Source: Eonycteris spelaea (taxonomy: Eukaryota > Chordata > Mammalia > Chiroptera > Pteropodidae). From it: 64,000 nucleotides of DNA. The stretch covers positions 9,091,501 through 9,155,500 of the forward strand of contig PUFA01000003.1 of assembly GCA_003508835.1 (NCBI GenBank), given 5' to 3'. The notes below the pieces were generated by a model. That model saw only the letters and a list, made by a program, of their open reading frames with translations, was not told where the DNA came from and made no database searches. Below, piece after piece: positions 1 through 12,102 of the stretch (the first letter of the stretch is position 1; the number at the start of each line of letters is the position of its first letter). Made by a program: the position numbers and the translations under genes.

Positions 1-381
1 GTGGAAGTTTGAAAGGATAGTTATTCTACAAATTGAGAAGACTGCTATAGGAATAGCAGAGTGCGCCAGGACACACTAGTAGGTAAAACTTTATAGAGAA
101 TGTCTAGTCATAGTTCCTCATCATTTTCATACTGTCCCTCATATATGAAAGTGACGCTCTGAGAATGGCTTTTCTCCTTATGATAATATTGGCTCCACCT
201 CAGTGGAGGTAATTCAATTCTGTGTATAAATATAAACTGCAATTAATGTTTAAATTCAAGTTCTGTTTCTTATATGTCAAGGTTAATGGAATGTCTTGCT
301 TCTTCAATCTCATATGATACTACATATCAGATAAATTAAGATTATTCTCTGTTCTAACTTTTTGTGGGTTTTTTGATGCAG
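1..381 (+). other. DTNA: Intron 3' end upstream of the first visible exon
   Basis: AT-rich intronic sequence ending in a T-rich tract and a tgatgcag acceptor. No other feature was seen. Confidence 0.85.
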
Positions 382-487
382 AAAAAAGTCACTTTAAACA
401 GCTTCTTGGACACCCTCATGTCAGATCCTCCCCCGCAGTGTCTGGTCTGGCTGCCCCTTCTGCATCGACTGGCAAATGTAGAAAATG
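382..487 (+). CDS. DTNA: DTNA exon: end of EF-hand-like region before ZZ domain
   Basis: This 106-nt internal exon starts in phase 0 and reads [20 protein letters not shown], then a segment ending in RLANVEN. It leaves one base (G) of a split valine codon that the ZZ exon completes. The acceptor follows a T-rich tract ending tgatgcag and the donor is gtaagt. The segment is the conserved helical stretch just before the ZZ finger in dystrophin and dystrobrevin proteins, where the EF-hand-like module ends. It is the first exon of the gene seen here and its upstream partner is outside the window. Confidence 0.95.
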
Positions 488-1699
488 GTAAGTAGTTACC
501 TTTGGAGCTAAGACAATTTTTTAAATCATTGAAATTAGGCCATCAAGTCTATAGATATTAAGCCAAGGTCATTGTTTTAGGGAAGACTATTTAGTCATTC
601 TGAGCTTTGTTTATAATGGAACTAACCAGTCTTCCTGATCAGTAAGGCCATATAGCTGCAATGCAAAATGAGGACTGTCAGTTCTAAAAGCTTATTAAAT
701 CTCACTGGTACATCTCAGTGACAAGTCAAGTGTGGCTTAAAGACTTGATACAACAAAAGAATCTCAATAGGTATGTGACATTTTCTAATATTTGTTTTAG
801 GTATGAATTTCCAATATCGATATACATGACATTGATTATTTCTTCCTAGGCATTCAAACAGGAATAAGGAAAATAATTGGATGATAGAGCCTTACTAATC
901 TTCTGTCATTTGCTACGAATTATAAACTTTCAATGGTTGTATTTATATAAAAGATTAAAGCAATGTAAACTTTTGTAATGTGCTTTTATAATAAAAGTAT
1001 TTCTAAGATGAAAGTAATTAGTATTGGTATATCCAAATTTAAATATGAACTACAGTTCAGAGCAAGATTTAAAGAAATTTAAACATGTAACAATTCAGTG
1101 CCTTCATCTAATCTTTAGATGCTCTTATTTATTGTTTAATTTAACTCTAAGGTTTCTCTGGACTTAAATAGAAAATAATTTATTCTTTATTTCTTACTAG
1201 AATCTTAATTTCTGTACATTTCTTTAATATACATTTGGGGTAAAGCTAGCTTTTAGCATCTGCCTTTAGCTCTCTTAGTTAAGTTATAAATTTATCCTGT
1301 TTAGCTTATGGAGATTAAAAGAATGAAATCACTAGGTTCTCTATAATCACTACCAAGCATAGATATATTTTTTATGCTTCTTACTCATCTGCAGAAGCAA
1401 AGAGCAATCAAGGTCCAGATCGTGCAGGATGAGTTAATATTACTGTTTATAATTCCCAAACTAGTCATCTTCCAATCATGAGTCGATAATTTCATTCCTC
1501 TAGCTCATTATTTCCTGTTGCAGGAAATTAATGTCTTAGGCCATGTCCCAGAGCAGTTGTCTCTAAATTCAGGTCTCATTCCGCCTTTCCTAAGAGCCAG
1601 AGCAGGGAGGATATAATGCTTATTCAGAAGACGATAGATCCAGAACTCAGTATGTCTTTGTTTTTACAACTCACATTTCATCTTCATTTATTCTTATTT

Positions 1700-1836
1700 A
1701 CATTATTTTCCCTAGCTGGATACTCAGAAAATAACTTTACCAATTACATTATTTTCCTTAGCTTGTTACCCAGAAATTAACTTTATCAATTACATTATTT
1801 TCCCTAACTGGTTACCCAGAAAATAATTTTACCAAA
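1700..1836 (+). repeat. 46-bp tandem repeat, about 3 copies
   Basis: The motif acattattttcc followed by a ta/cc-cagaaa-taa-ttta-caatt segment starts at 1700, 1746 and 1792, an exact 46-bp period. The copies differ at a few bases. It is a short local minisatellite in an intron. Confidence 0.85.
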
Positions 1837-2149
1837 GGCAAGAACTGTTGTTCTTGTTTAAGATCTTTAGCTTACAGCATGTAAACAATTACTTGGATTT
1901 GATCATTTGTTAGCTTCAAATTTTAACTATTTTACCTGGCCTGCTTGAAAATTAAAATTTTCTGTCAAAGAAAGTTAAGTGTCTCTCGAACTATCTGAAT
2001 TAGAACTGTATTCAGATGATGAACACACCTCCTTGGGCCCTATCCATCTGCCTCTTAGGAAAGAAAAAATCTATTTATTAAATGGAGGCAATGTCACTCA
2101 TTAAATAAGCCCATTAGCTACTCCATTTAAAAAAATAATAACTCAGCTA

Positions 2150-2395
2150 GGGGAAAAAGGTGAAGGAATTAAGAAGTATGAATTGGTAGGTACAAAATAG
2201 TCACAGGATGTGAAGTACAACATAGAGAATATAGTCAAAATATTGTAGTAACTATGTATAGTGCCAAGTACATACTAGACTAATCGAGAAATCGCTTTAT
2301 AAATCATATAAATGTCTAACTACTATGCTGTACACTTGAACTAATATAAAATAGTATTGAATGTCAATGCTAATTGAAAAATGAATTTTAAGAGA
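2150..2395 (+). mobile_element. LINE-1 3' UTR fragment
   Basis: The run contains the typical L1 3'-end phrases: ttaagaagtatgaattggta, tagtcacaggatgtgaagta, ataaatgtctaactactatg and gtacacttgaactaatataa, then A-rich sequence. A related copy lies at about 9345-9611. The style resembles laurasiatherian L1s. It is truncated and has no ORF. Confidence 0.75.
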
Positions 2396-2905
2396 TTAAA
2401 AATAATTCAATTTTCTCATCCAGTTTTTCCTACTCTCCCTCCATTTCCCTTTCTTTATTCTTCCTCTGGTTTTCTGTTTCTCTAATATTTGTTCTCTACC
2501 CACTGGATAGTCAGCTGCGTTCAGCCATTGTGCTTCTGAGTCTTCAGTGTGCTGCGCTGGTCTCCTGGAGACCTAGCAGTTTGGGGGAAAGGCGAGTCAG
2601 TTTGGGTAATTTATATTCGTGTAGTGTAAGAGATGGGAGTAGAAAGAGCAAATGGCATCACAGAGATTTGTTATTAAAAGAACAACCAATCTTCCATCCT
2701 ATTTCATTTCTTCCACCTCCACACATAAACTTGAAACGGGTGGTAAGACTCCAGGAAAAACATCATGCTGCTCGCAGCCAAAATTGACTACCATCTGAAA
2801 TCATGGCAAACAGCAGAAAAATGCAATTCTCATTAGGCTGCATTTTTCCTTATTCTGGCTCAGACTTTGTTTTTCTTGTTCTTTCTTCGCTTACTGCCTG
2901 CTCAG

Positions 2906-3072
2906 TCTTCCATCCAGTGGAATGTTCCTACTGCCACAGCGAGAGTATGATGGGATTTCGATACCGATGCCAGCAGTGTCACAATTACCAGCTCTGTCAG
3001 GACTGCTTCTGGAGGGGACATGCCGGTGGTTCCCATAGCAACCAGCACCAAATGAAAGAGTACACATCATGG
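2906..3072 (+). CDS. DTNA: DTNA exon: ZZ-type zinc finger
   Basis: This 167-nt exon completes valine and reads [20 protein letters not shown], then a segment with CQQC, LCQDC and [10 protein letters not shown], ending at TSW in phase 0. The paired CxxC motifs and the trailing histidines are the metal ligands of a ZZ finger, the domain that in dystrophin relatives lies next to the EF hands and contacts dystroglycan. In alpha-dystrobrevin it is a conserved structural module. All expected Cys/His positions are present. The acceptor is ctgctcag and the donor is gtaagg. Confidence 0.98.
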
Positions 3073-5415
3073 GTAAGGCAAGGTCCAGGCAATACTTAAA
3101 GTTGGATGTATGAGTGTTGTCGCTCAGAACGTAAGGGAATGACAAGGTGGTGACAGATTCAGGGGGCAAACTTATCTTGTAGTCTTGCATTCCTTCCCCC
3201 TTTCCTCCCACTCCCCATCTTACTGGGATGTCTAAGTTATTATATCTGAACCCAATGTAGTTTCCCAAGACTTAAAATATAGGAAGATTCAAACTATGTT
3301 ACTTCTTGAAATACAGGCAATTCAGTATCGATGTAGGTAACAGTTGAACAGCAAGTGCCTTCTGGAGCATAATCTCATTTTCACAGTAAGTTAAGGCTCT
3401 TTTCAAGTTTTGCTTTTTTTTTTGGTGGGAATTACTTTAAAATGATTGTTAGTTTACTTTTTCTTAGATTCTTGGAGCTCTCTTAAGTGCATGATTAGAA
3501 GATAAAGAAAAGTTGTGTGAGCATGTGGGCTTAATGATGCTGTTCCATTTTACTTTTTTGGAGGACGAGGAGTTTACAGTTATATTGATAAATCAATAAA
3601 TAGTGCAAGTGAGCAACTTGCTAAAGGTGACCTGTGAGTGTCTGTCCCTGTGATAGATGAATTCTCAGGAGCACGTGGTTCTAGGTCTGTGGGAAGGATT
3701 TGACTTCATAAGCTTGCTGTTCAAATGGTTTACAGTTTGCTGACCTATGTCTCAGTTAAACTCAAAATCAATCTCTGTGATGTTGTTCTTATACTGTGAA
3801 AGAATTGCTCTATGTACAGATTGCTTTCTGTAGAATGTACTATAGTCCCTGCCAACCCTCTTAAAATGGTTCTTCTGCAAGAAAATGCAAACTTTTATGA
3901 GTTTTTTTCTATATTTCAATTTATTTCAATTTAACATAAGTTAAATTCAATTCAATTCAAATTATAAAGTAACTTACTTTAAAAAAAATCTTCAGAATAT
4001 GCATTTAAAATCAAAATGTTCTTTCTAGGAATTATTGGGAACCAATATTCGGCATAGATGTATTAATTGTTTAGCACCTGTCAGATTCTGAGTTCAAGTA
4101 ACAGTTCCTCGCTAAGGCATTGTGCACTGAGTGCTTCATGACAGTTTAAATTCCACTTTTTACTGTTGATTATGTCTATGTTAAGGATAGATATACTAAG
4201 AAAGATCATGAAATACAATTTTGTATAGAAGATGAGAGAAAACATTTTCTATTTTCTTATTGTCAATGTATTTTCTTACTTCTTCTGTCTCAAATCCTGG
4301 AGGGTTGGTGTTTGAAAACTAATCATTTTTAATCATTGTTGTATGTAAATGCTAGTGTCAGATAAAGAGCCTCTTTCTTAGGGGTTGTGGATGCAAAAAT
4401 TATATAGCAGAGCAATGTATTTACAAAGTAGGATTAGACTCCTCAAGAGATTTATGTTTATGGGGTGAAGAGCTGTTGTTATTGCTGTTTTAAGTGTTCT
4501 GAGAATTACCTCTCCTAGCAAAAGCCAAGCCAAAGAGGAACTTCTGGAACAATGCTCCTACTACTTAGCTTTTCAATAATGTGGACAAAATCAGTTCATT
4601 ATCTTGCCAATAATAGGCTCTATACACAAAAGAAAAAGACAAAACTGTAAATGGCTTCTCATGAAAAGGAAAATTTAGGTTAAGATTTATTACATGTAAT
4701 ATCAAAAATAATTGACCACATATATATGGTCTATTATTTTTGATAATTTTGGCTGGGAAATATTAAGATAAACATTGCAACAGTCTAAATGAAAAAGAGA
4801 TCGCATGATACTCTGAAAAGAAAATGAATTTTAAATTCTCAAGATACAGACCGAATTTCCCCTTTTACTGTTAATTGGATATATTCTGACACCTGAACTA
4901 TCTTGCACCTGGAGTTCTGCAAAACATCCTGCTCATTTCCTTCCTTCTTTCCTTCTTAAGTGGGAGCAATCCTTCTAGAATCATTATCTGATCCTGTCAC
5001 CTTCATAATTTAAACTGCATTCAAGACAAAGACCACAGTCCTTGATGTTACATATAAGGATTTTAATTATTTGCCTCCTGCATTCCTCTCCAGAACGGGG
5101 TCTCTACTTCCTCCAGGACTCACCTTCCCAGTTTCCTGAATTTTTGTCAGAAGGACTCCTGTTGGTCCATTCAATTCCAGCCCAGGTGTCCCATAAACAA
5201 TGAGAACTTCCATTTATCAGTATTTGCTGACACTAAGCAGCAGGAGGCAACCTTAGTGGCTTGTTGAGCACTGAGCAAACTCCCTGAATTTGATACCCAA
5301 AGAGGATTTCTTGAATGAATGAATGAAATGAATGACTACTGTGAAGCAAATCATCTGATAAAATGTTACATAAACATCAGTTGTTATCACTTCTATAACT
5401 GTCCTTTCTTTCCAG
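3073..5415 (+). other. DTNA: Intron after ZZ exon
   Basis: AT-rich intron. Around 3905-3965 is a short low-complexity run of caatt/aattc units. An L2-like fragment may lie near 4900-5190. Nothing gene-like was seen. Confidence 0.8.
4900..5190 (+). mobile_element. Probable L2 LINE fragment
   Basis: Diverged text of the L2 3'-region type: doctor-sequence phrases such as actgcattcaagacaaagac, cctcctgcattcctctcc and actcaccttcccagtttcct. Assigned by resemblance only. Confidence 0.4.
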
Positions 5416-5540
5416 AAATCACCCGCTAAGAAGCTAACTAATGCGTTAAGCAAGTCTCTGAGCTGTGCTTCCAGCCGTGAACCGTTGCACCCCATGTTCC
5501 CTGACCAGCCAGAGAAGCCACTCAACTTGGCCCACATCGT
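5416..5540 (+). CDS. DTNA: DTNA exon: linker after ZZ domain
   Basis: This 125-nt exon starts in phase 0 at [20 protein letters not shown] and ends with EKPLNLAHI plus two bases of a split valine (GT). The acceptor is tttccag and the donor is gtaagt. The segment is a conserved, basic then proline-rich linker between the ZZ finger and the alternatively spliced syntrophin-binding region. Its phase-2 exit fits both the 9-nt microexon at 7971 and the direct join to the exon at 10303. Confidence 0.97.
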
Positions 5541-7270
5541 GTAAGTATCCCTGCCATCCAGAATTAGAGAAATCTTTCTTCACTGACACATGTTTAGATC
5601 CATACAAAGGCAATTTCATTACAGTCATCAGGGATCATGTTTGAAAATTTAATTTAAAAAGAGTGAACATAATATCATTATAATTTTTTTATTGTAAAAG
5701 TATACAGTACTTCAGCCCACCTGCACAAGTAAAGTGTGCAACACTAATGTAATTCACCTAGAGATGAAAAATATTCATCATCAAAATGATGGATGTTAAT
5801 GGAGTTTACACAATTGGAAGTTAACAATCAATGTAATTACTGTAGTAAGAAAATCTTAAAGCACTCTATACCTTAATATCATATGTGCTTTGAGACTCAA
5901 ATATAAAAGCCCTTTGTTTCATTTCTCTGCAAAGCCAGTCCTCTTAAAGATGGCAGCAAACCTGGAATTTGTTGTTGTTGTTTTAACCCAAGCTACATCA
6001 CTTTAGGAGATTCATGACCTGTGCAGGGGAAAGTTGAAGAGAAGGGTTGGTGGGAAATTCATCAAAACATCCAAAATCAGACTTTTAAAAAATGTTTCTC
6101 CAAAGTATATGTGACTTTGGTGGGCAGAAGGAGTAGAGCCAGAGAACAGTTCTATCTCCCATCCCTTCCTCCTCCCAAACCCTAGAGCCTCTCTCAGGAC
6201 TAAGTGGCCAAGAAAACAGGAAAGGCTTAGATAGAAGAAAGTATTTTTTCTTCGGTGTTATCTTAGGTTCAGAAGAAGAAAGAAGCTCATTGTCTGCTTC
6301 TATGCACAATTAGGAGTTATTACTCACAGGTGCCTCAGAAAACCTCTAGAAGAGGTGGATCCCCCTCCTTATGAACTGACTTTTGTTTTGCCCAGTTTAG
6401 GGGACCTGCCACACTGCAAGGTTTATATTTACATTTTGATGTCAGGAGGGCCCATCAGACCTACTGGCCTTAGGAATTCACCAATGCAAAGTTCATGCTT
6501 CAGACAGTTCAGAACACGACCCATAAGCAGCACTGGGGTGGATATGAGACCCTCATGAAAGCAGTAACTCTTTCCTCTGGTGGAACTAAGCAAACACCGT
6601 CAAAGGATTTGTGCTGTTGCACGTCCATGAGCTTTGTATAAATACCTTGGAGCTTTGTTTGGTTTGCTCCCAAGTGGCTTTGAGGGTTCACTGTCCTCAG
6701 CAATACACAGTCTGGAGGCTCCAGTTGCTGACATGGGCAACATCCAAAAAACTATGTAAACCAATTATGTAGAATGCGGTTAACTTATTTTTGGAAATTT
6801 TGCTCCTAAAAATAAGCCTTAAAATAAACCAGGGTAAACAAACATCAGGAGTGTTCCAAAGGGCCAGCCACTTTCATACGAGCTGTTATTGTCTCACCTT
6901 TCCTTCCCACAGCCAGAGACATTCACTAATCCTTTAATGAATTGAACAAAACGAAGTGAGGGCAAGTCTGCGCTCTCTGTGCTCTGCCTCAGAGTCACTC
7001 TCCACCAGACCAGCCTGGAGTTTCACTCCCAGAGGACAGCATTCAATAAGAGATGTTGGGTGTGAGGAAGAGGGGGAGAGTGGACGTGAACGGCCTGGCT
7101 CTTAAGAGCTTTGCAGTAGAACAAAATTAGGATGCTGCCCCCCACTTTAAGAATTACAAAATGAGGCAGCGTGAAATAAAAGTTGGTTGCACAGTCAGTC
7201 ACACTGCAGTATCACCTAGCATAGGCCTTGTACCCAGCTGGTTCAGGGTTGGTGGGGTGGGGGGAGGAGG

Positions 7271-7314
<44 letters not shown>

Positions 7315-7970
7315 ACACGCACACACACATTAATTAGCTGAGTAAAAATTTTTTAGCTTTAGTTTATAGTGGCAATATGATCTGATGTGTTATTCACTGA
7401 ACTAACTGAGGGCAAAATCTACACAATTTGGATTCCATATAGAGTTTCAGAATTCCCTTAAAATTCTACACAAAATGTACCTTTTTTCTGAGAAAAGTCC
7501 CATATATTTAACCAGATTCTCAAAATAGCCTTTGAATCAAAAAACTGATCTACACTTGCTGTTAATATATTTTTTCAGGCATAAGATCTTAATTTAAACA
7601 TGCAAATTGTGAAAAATATTTAATTGTTGAAATAACATGAGAAATCCTGGATGCAGAAGGTCCCGTCTATATTAGAACAGAATAATTTTTCTGTTTTTGA
7701 CTTTAAACGTTTTTCTCTTCATTTGTTTTTCAATTGTTAGTGCCCTGAACAGACATCTGTATCTTCTTTTTTTTTCTACATGGGGATACCTAAGACCTCT
7801 AATTTTAAAATATGCTGTTCATTTATCTATTTTACATTATTGTAGACACATCATAACCACTTAAGTGGTGACATTTTCGTATTTTGACATTTATTCTTGG
7901 CTATTGTGTTGCTTGTAAATGTTACCATGATTAACAGTCTCTGTTCTATTTAATTTTTTGCTGCCCAAAG
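5541..7970 (+). other. DTNA: Intron before the 9-nt microexon
   Basis: AT-rich intron containing the (GT)n/(CA)n tract at 7274-7330. No coding segment was recognised. The region at about 6350-7130 is less AT-rich but its open frames have no recognisable content. Confidence 0.8.
7274..7330 (+). repeat. (GT)n followed by (CA)n, self-complementary microsatellite
   Basis: About 16 GT units are followed by ggtgtgtgcacacgc and then acacacacat, so the tract can pair with itself about a gtgcac centre. It is alternating purine/pyrimidine throughout. Confidence 0.95.
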
Positions 7971-7979
7971 TGATACTTG
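7971..7979 (+). CDS. DTNA: DTNA 9-nt microexon encoding D-T-W
   Basis: The nine bases tgatacttg are flanked by a T-rich tract with ctgcccaaag on the left and gtaagt on the right. After the linker exon (…ATC GT) it reads GT|T GAT ACT TG|G, adding Asp-Thr-Trp between ..LAHIV and PPRPV.. without changing frame. Human isoforms with and without DTW at this junction are known from memory of the protein entry. It is far too short for an ORF search and is identified by phase, splice signals and the known isoform. Confidence 0.9.
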
Positions 7980-10302
7980 GTAAGTAATTCAGTAGTCCCC
8001 AGGGTATTTCTAAAGACTAGTCATCATAAGTAGTTATGAGACATAAAACAAGTGAGTGATCAGAGGCCAGTTTAAAACTATTTCTGCCTTGAGCTGAACA
8101 CTTTCAGTTTACAAGAAGAGTACCCGTGTTATAAAAATGTTCCCTGCGAAGGTTGTGTCCAGAAAGGAGATTTTGCACTACACACCTGTGGCTTTATCTT
8201 GTGGAGCTATTTCTTTTTCATAAGAATAACTATGTTTAAAATGTCCAGTGTGACTTGTTTATTACATAAGGTAACTTGTCATTTGGTGATGGAGGAAATA
8301 GGCACTTCAGTCCCTTTGAAAGCCACAATTCGGTCACAAGTTCAACATTCTTACGATGAGCCTTAAACGTGAAGCCTTTTACTGAGAAACTGCAATTTAA
8401 GCAGAGTAAGTTTACCAGGCTAGTTAAAAAGCATTCCAAATCTACTTGTTTTCTCTATGCCTAGCAATGAAGAAAAATGGGAAAGTTTTTTTTAAAGAAA
8501 AAAGAATACCAGAAATATTAGTCTAGTTGATTTTTTAACTTTTTATAAAGCTACTATGTAAGATAATTCATTCTGTTTATTGTTTTTAAATCTGATATAC
8601 CTTTCAAAAATTCATAGAGGACATTTCTATAAAATGAGCATCCTTCTTGTAAAGAGAAAAATTCTATTCAAGGCAGAATTAGTTTTAGCTAGCCTCATGT
8701 ATCCAAGATACATTCCAGTAAGTAATACAAAACTAAGATCATTTTCAGAACTTTGGTACATACGTTTAGACTAGATGAAATAGTGAACCTGCTGTTTTGA
8801 CATCATCCAAAAAACAATATGTCTTAAAAAATCTCAGAACACAGTTTAGCACCAGGAACCAAAGTGTCAATGAATTTTTGCATATAGTGCTGACATTTTA
8901 AAAACTGCATAATATCATGTTCATTCCCATAAATACATTGAGATAAACAAGTCTACTTTTTTCCTAGAATCTCTTCATTGTAGAATCCAAACTAACTCTG
9001 ATTCCCTAAGATAAAAATTAAACCATTATAAATTTGGCTCTTGTCAGGCCAACACAGGTAGATTCTATAGGCTACTCTAATGTTTCATCTTCAAAAAATT
9101 CTACGTTGTCAAGCTCAAAAAAAAATACAGTGAAACAAAAATTTCTTCTGATTCAAAATTATGCTCTGCCTCATCCTCCATCTTCTGAACTGTAAATCCC
9201 ATCCCATTTTACCATGGATTATTTTACAGTAAACCTAAAATCAAACTGAAACTGCTTGGTGTTGAGATAAGAATCTTTGCTCTCATTTTACCTGAACTAA
9301 AACATTAGTGATAAGGAAAGAATGACAGGATGAAATGAAAAATTGGGGCACTGGGAGACTGGGGTGAAGGGTTAAAGAAGTACAAATTAGTACTTGATAG
9401 CTGGTCATGGGGATGGGAGCACGGCAGAGGGAACACAGTTAGCATTAATATGATGGCTAAGTGGCCAGGGGAGAGGAAGGGCAATTGTGGGGATCGTTTT
9501 ATGAACTATATAAATGTCTAACTAATGTACTGTATACTTGAAACTAATTTAAATAAATAAAATTTTTAAAAAGAAAAGAAATAAATTTTTTAAAAAGAAA
9601 AAAAAAAAAAACAGGATTACAGACCAGATTCAGTTGATATTTAGAGTCATGGACAATTCTGAAGAATATTGAACCCTATTTTCTCTCTCATCATACAAAA
9701 AAGGTGAAGTTTAAGGGTGCCTTGTACTGTGTGCCCTGTCATTTGGATCATCCTGATAACAGAAAGTTAGTAAATACTTGTGGTGCTTAATTGCATCTTC
9801 ACTTTGAGCAAAGAGCAAATAAAGCACAATATGATTTTGCAGTTTGGTCTATTGGCATATTGAGAGAGGGCCACTGTCATGAAAAACATAGGAGGAAGTT
9901 TCCAAAGGTTCAGAAATCCTCCTCTTTCCAAGAGGATGTAGATTCTGATTATCACCAAGTTTTCAGAGCTTCTCCCTTTAGAAAGCAGTAGATGTAAGGC
10001 TGCCTCAGAATCCTCGCTTCATTCGAGAATATGACTCAATGCAATGCCAAGGCTCGAAGCTCATGGATAAAACATTCCTGCGGTGTCCAGAGATCTTCCT
10101 CACAGTATTTAACTGAGAGTCTATATTCTCAAGAATTGTAACTTTAAAACACTTAAGGAATTTAATTGGAAAATGTAAAATTTTATGTTGACCCTGGGTA
10201 ACACAGAACTCTGGTCTTTCTAGCCCCTCTCCTTGAAGGATGGTGGATAGTTTTTAACTTGTGACTTTTACTTACTATGCATCATACTATACTTTATTTT
10301 AG
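7980..10302 (+). other. DTNA: Intron after the microexon
   Basis: AT-rich intron with an L1 3' end at about 9345-9611, listed separately. Nothing else was recognised. Confidence 0.8.
9345..9611 (+). mobile_element. LINE-1 3' UTR with poly(A) tail
   Basis: Contains gggttaaagaagtacaaatt, ctggtcatggggatgggagc, ataaatgtctaactaatgta and gtatacttgaaactaattta, followed by an A-rich tail ending in a run of As at about 9598-9611. It is related to the fragment at 2150. It is a truncated sense insertion, non-coding. Confidence 0.8.
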
Positions 10303-10386
10303 GCCACCCAGACCTGTAACCAGCATGAATGACACCCTGTTCTCCCACTCTGTCCCCTCCTCAGGAAGTCCTTTTATTACCAGGAG
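10303..10386 (+). CDS. DTNA: DTNA exon: proline/serine linker (PPRPV…FITR)
   Basis: This 84-nt exon enters in phase 2 and reads PPRPVTSMNDTLFSHSVPSS, then GSPFITR, leaving AG of a split codon. The acceptor is ttattttag and the donor is gtaagt. It is the common exon upstream of the variable region: the AG end can be completed by the cassette at 12103 (AG|G, Arg) or the exon at 19204 (AG|C, Ser). Reading through the donor hits a stop within two codons. The terminal exon of the short alpha-dystrobrevin-3 form is expected somewhere downstream, but I could not locate it. Confidence 0.97.
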
Positions 10387-12102
10387 GTAAGTTTCAATCC
10401 TATCATATAATAAGCCCTCTCCGGTAATGAGCCTTGATTCTGTGGCAAGAAAAATATTCTCATGTAAGCCAAGAGCAGAAATTATTGTTAGAAACTAGTT
10501 ATGTAAATATCTGTCACACATTTTCCATTTCATTCATTTGGATACATTTAAAGAGGAATGGGTATAGCTTTTGGTATTAAAGTCCCTTCTGGAAACTTGC
10601 ATTTACAGTGCATCTATAGTAAGAATGTGGGACATGTTTACCTTTTAGTACTGACATGCATGCATTCTCTTTCATTGAGAAAGTCGCTTTCATAGCACTT
10701 AGAATGGCCCAGTTAAGCCAGAAAATTGGAATTTCAAGGTACATTGGGGAAATTATTATATACATTCTGAAACATCTCTTAATTTAAAGCTCCAACATAA
10801 AAGAATTGTCTTCTTCTTGAATTCTGGAGTTCCTGAGGCTAGAGGCTGAAGATAAAACTTGGAAATGTAGTTCCTACATAAATAATTTCATGGGTAATAA
10901 CAAGAACTTTAAAAAATGGTGGATATCTTTGTGAACAAGATCCACTCCTATTATGAGCAAAGAACAGGTAAAGCAGATAACTTCTTTTTGAGCTAGCATT
11001 ACAAATATGCAGGGGCCAAGAGATACACCAGGTCATTTGATCAAATATCATGAATAAAGCACCAGAGAATTATTTTATAAATACATGGAGAAGGCTCACA
11101 GGAAAGCAGAAACAAAGGTAAGGAAATTTGGAGTGAGTAAATAAACATAAAATTTCAAATGCCTTCCAGTAGGAAAAATGATATACAGACTCCTGTTTCA
11201 CAAAACAAACATAGTCAGTTTTTTCCCTGAAGAGTTTTCTGAGATACTAATTTCACTGTAATATCCTGGTACATTCTAGTGAGGATTCGAAGACCGTGAG
11301 ACTTGGAACACTGCTGATTTTTACCCTGAGTTCCTGTACGTGCCCATAAACAGGAACCTGAGATGAAGGTGTTCCCCATAATTGTAATTAGTAGAAGACA
11401 TGGAATGTGGCAGTTTATGGTATTTCCTTCCTATAAATTCAGGAAATCTGTAATAGATGGAAATGAAGACCTAATAGAATGAAGAACCTCCCAGTGAAAT
11501 AATATGGTTTAGGCCCTCAATGTGTTCTTTTTAGCATTCCTTTTCAGAACCAGCTAATTCAACCATCTTTTCTAAAACAAAGTCATAAATTATAAAGTCT
11601 GTAAGAGACACAGGCTGTGCATCTATATAGAGATCTTGCATGATGTTAAGAAAGATGTTGTGTGTTTACTAGGAAGCTCTGCATTCTGCAAGTGTCAAGC
11701 AGAGATAGACCCCATCCTTACTGAAGGTCATTTTATATCATTTCAGCTCGGACGGTGCTTATGGTGGATGCGTCTAGATGGATAACATGGCTTCCTCCAC
11801 TCTAAAATATTCCTATAATACTTTGAACTGTTCTGGTTCCCCCAGGGTGCATGGTACCTATTAACTCAAAATATGATCACTTCCCTTTTCCCATTTTTAT
11901 TCCTTTTGGAATGTTCCCTGTGAATCACAGACATGTTGTTTAAAGTTTGCAGTTTTTCTAATCACCATGGAGATTGGCCTCTGGTTCTCTTTTAAGGGTG
12001 CTGTTCAATAAAGCTATATACCTGAAGTCCTTCCTCTCTGAATGGGCCTTGCTCTCTATCCATGGGAGGTTTTAATGAGGTCTCATTGTTTGAATCTCTC
12101 AG
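10387..12102 (+). other. DTNA: Intron upstream of the third syntrophin-binding exon
   Basis: AT-rich intronic sequence with no repeat family or gene that I recognise. Confidence 0.8.

Larger units (their letters stand above)
488..2905 (+). other. DTNA: Intron between pre-ZZ and ZZ exons
   Basis: Mostly AT-rich unique sequence. It holds a 46-bp tandem repeat (1700-1836) and an L1 3' fragment (about 2150-2395), both listed separately. The last 100 bases form an open frame continuous with the ZZ exon (see findings). Confidence 0.85.

Noticed and set aside
2891..3268. A 125-codon antisense open frame over the ZZ exon
   Set aside because: Shadow of the conserved sense ZZ exon. Composition follows the complementary codons.
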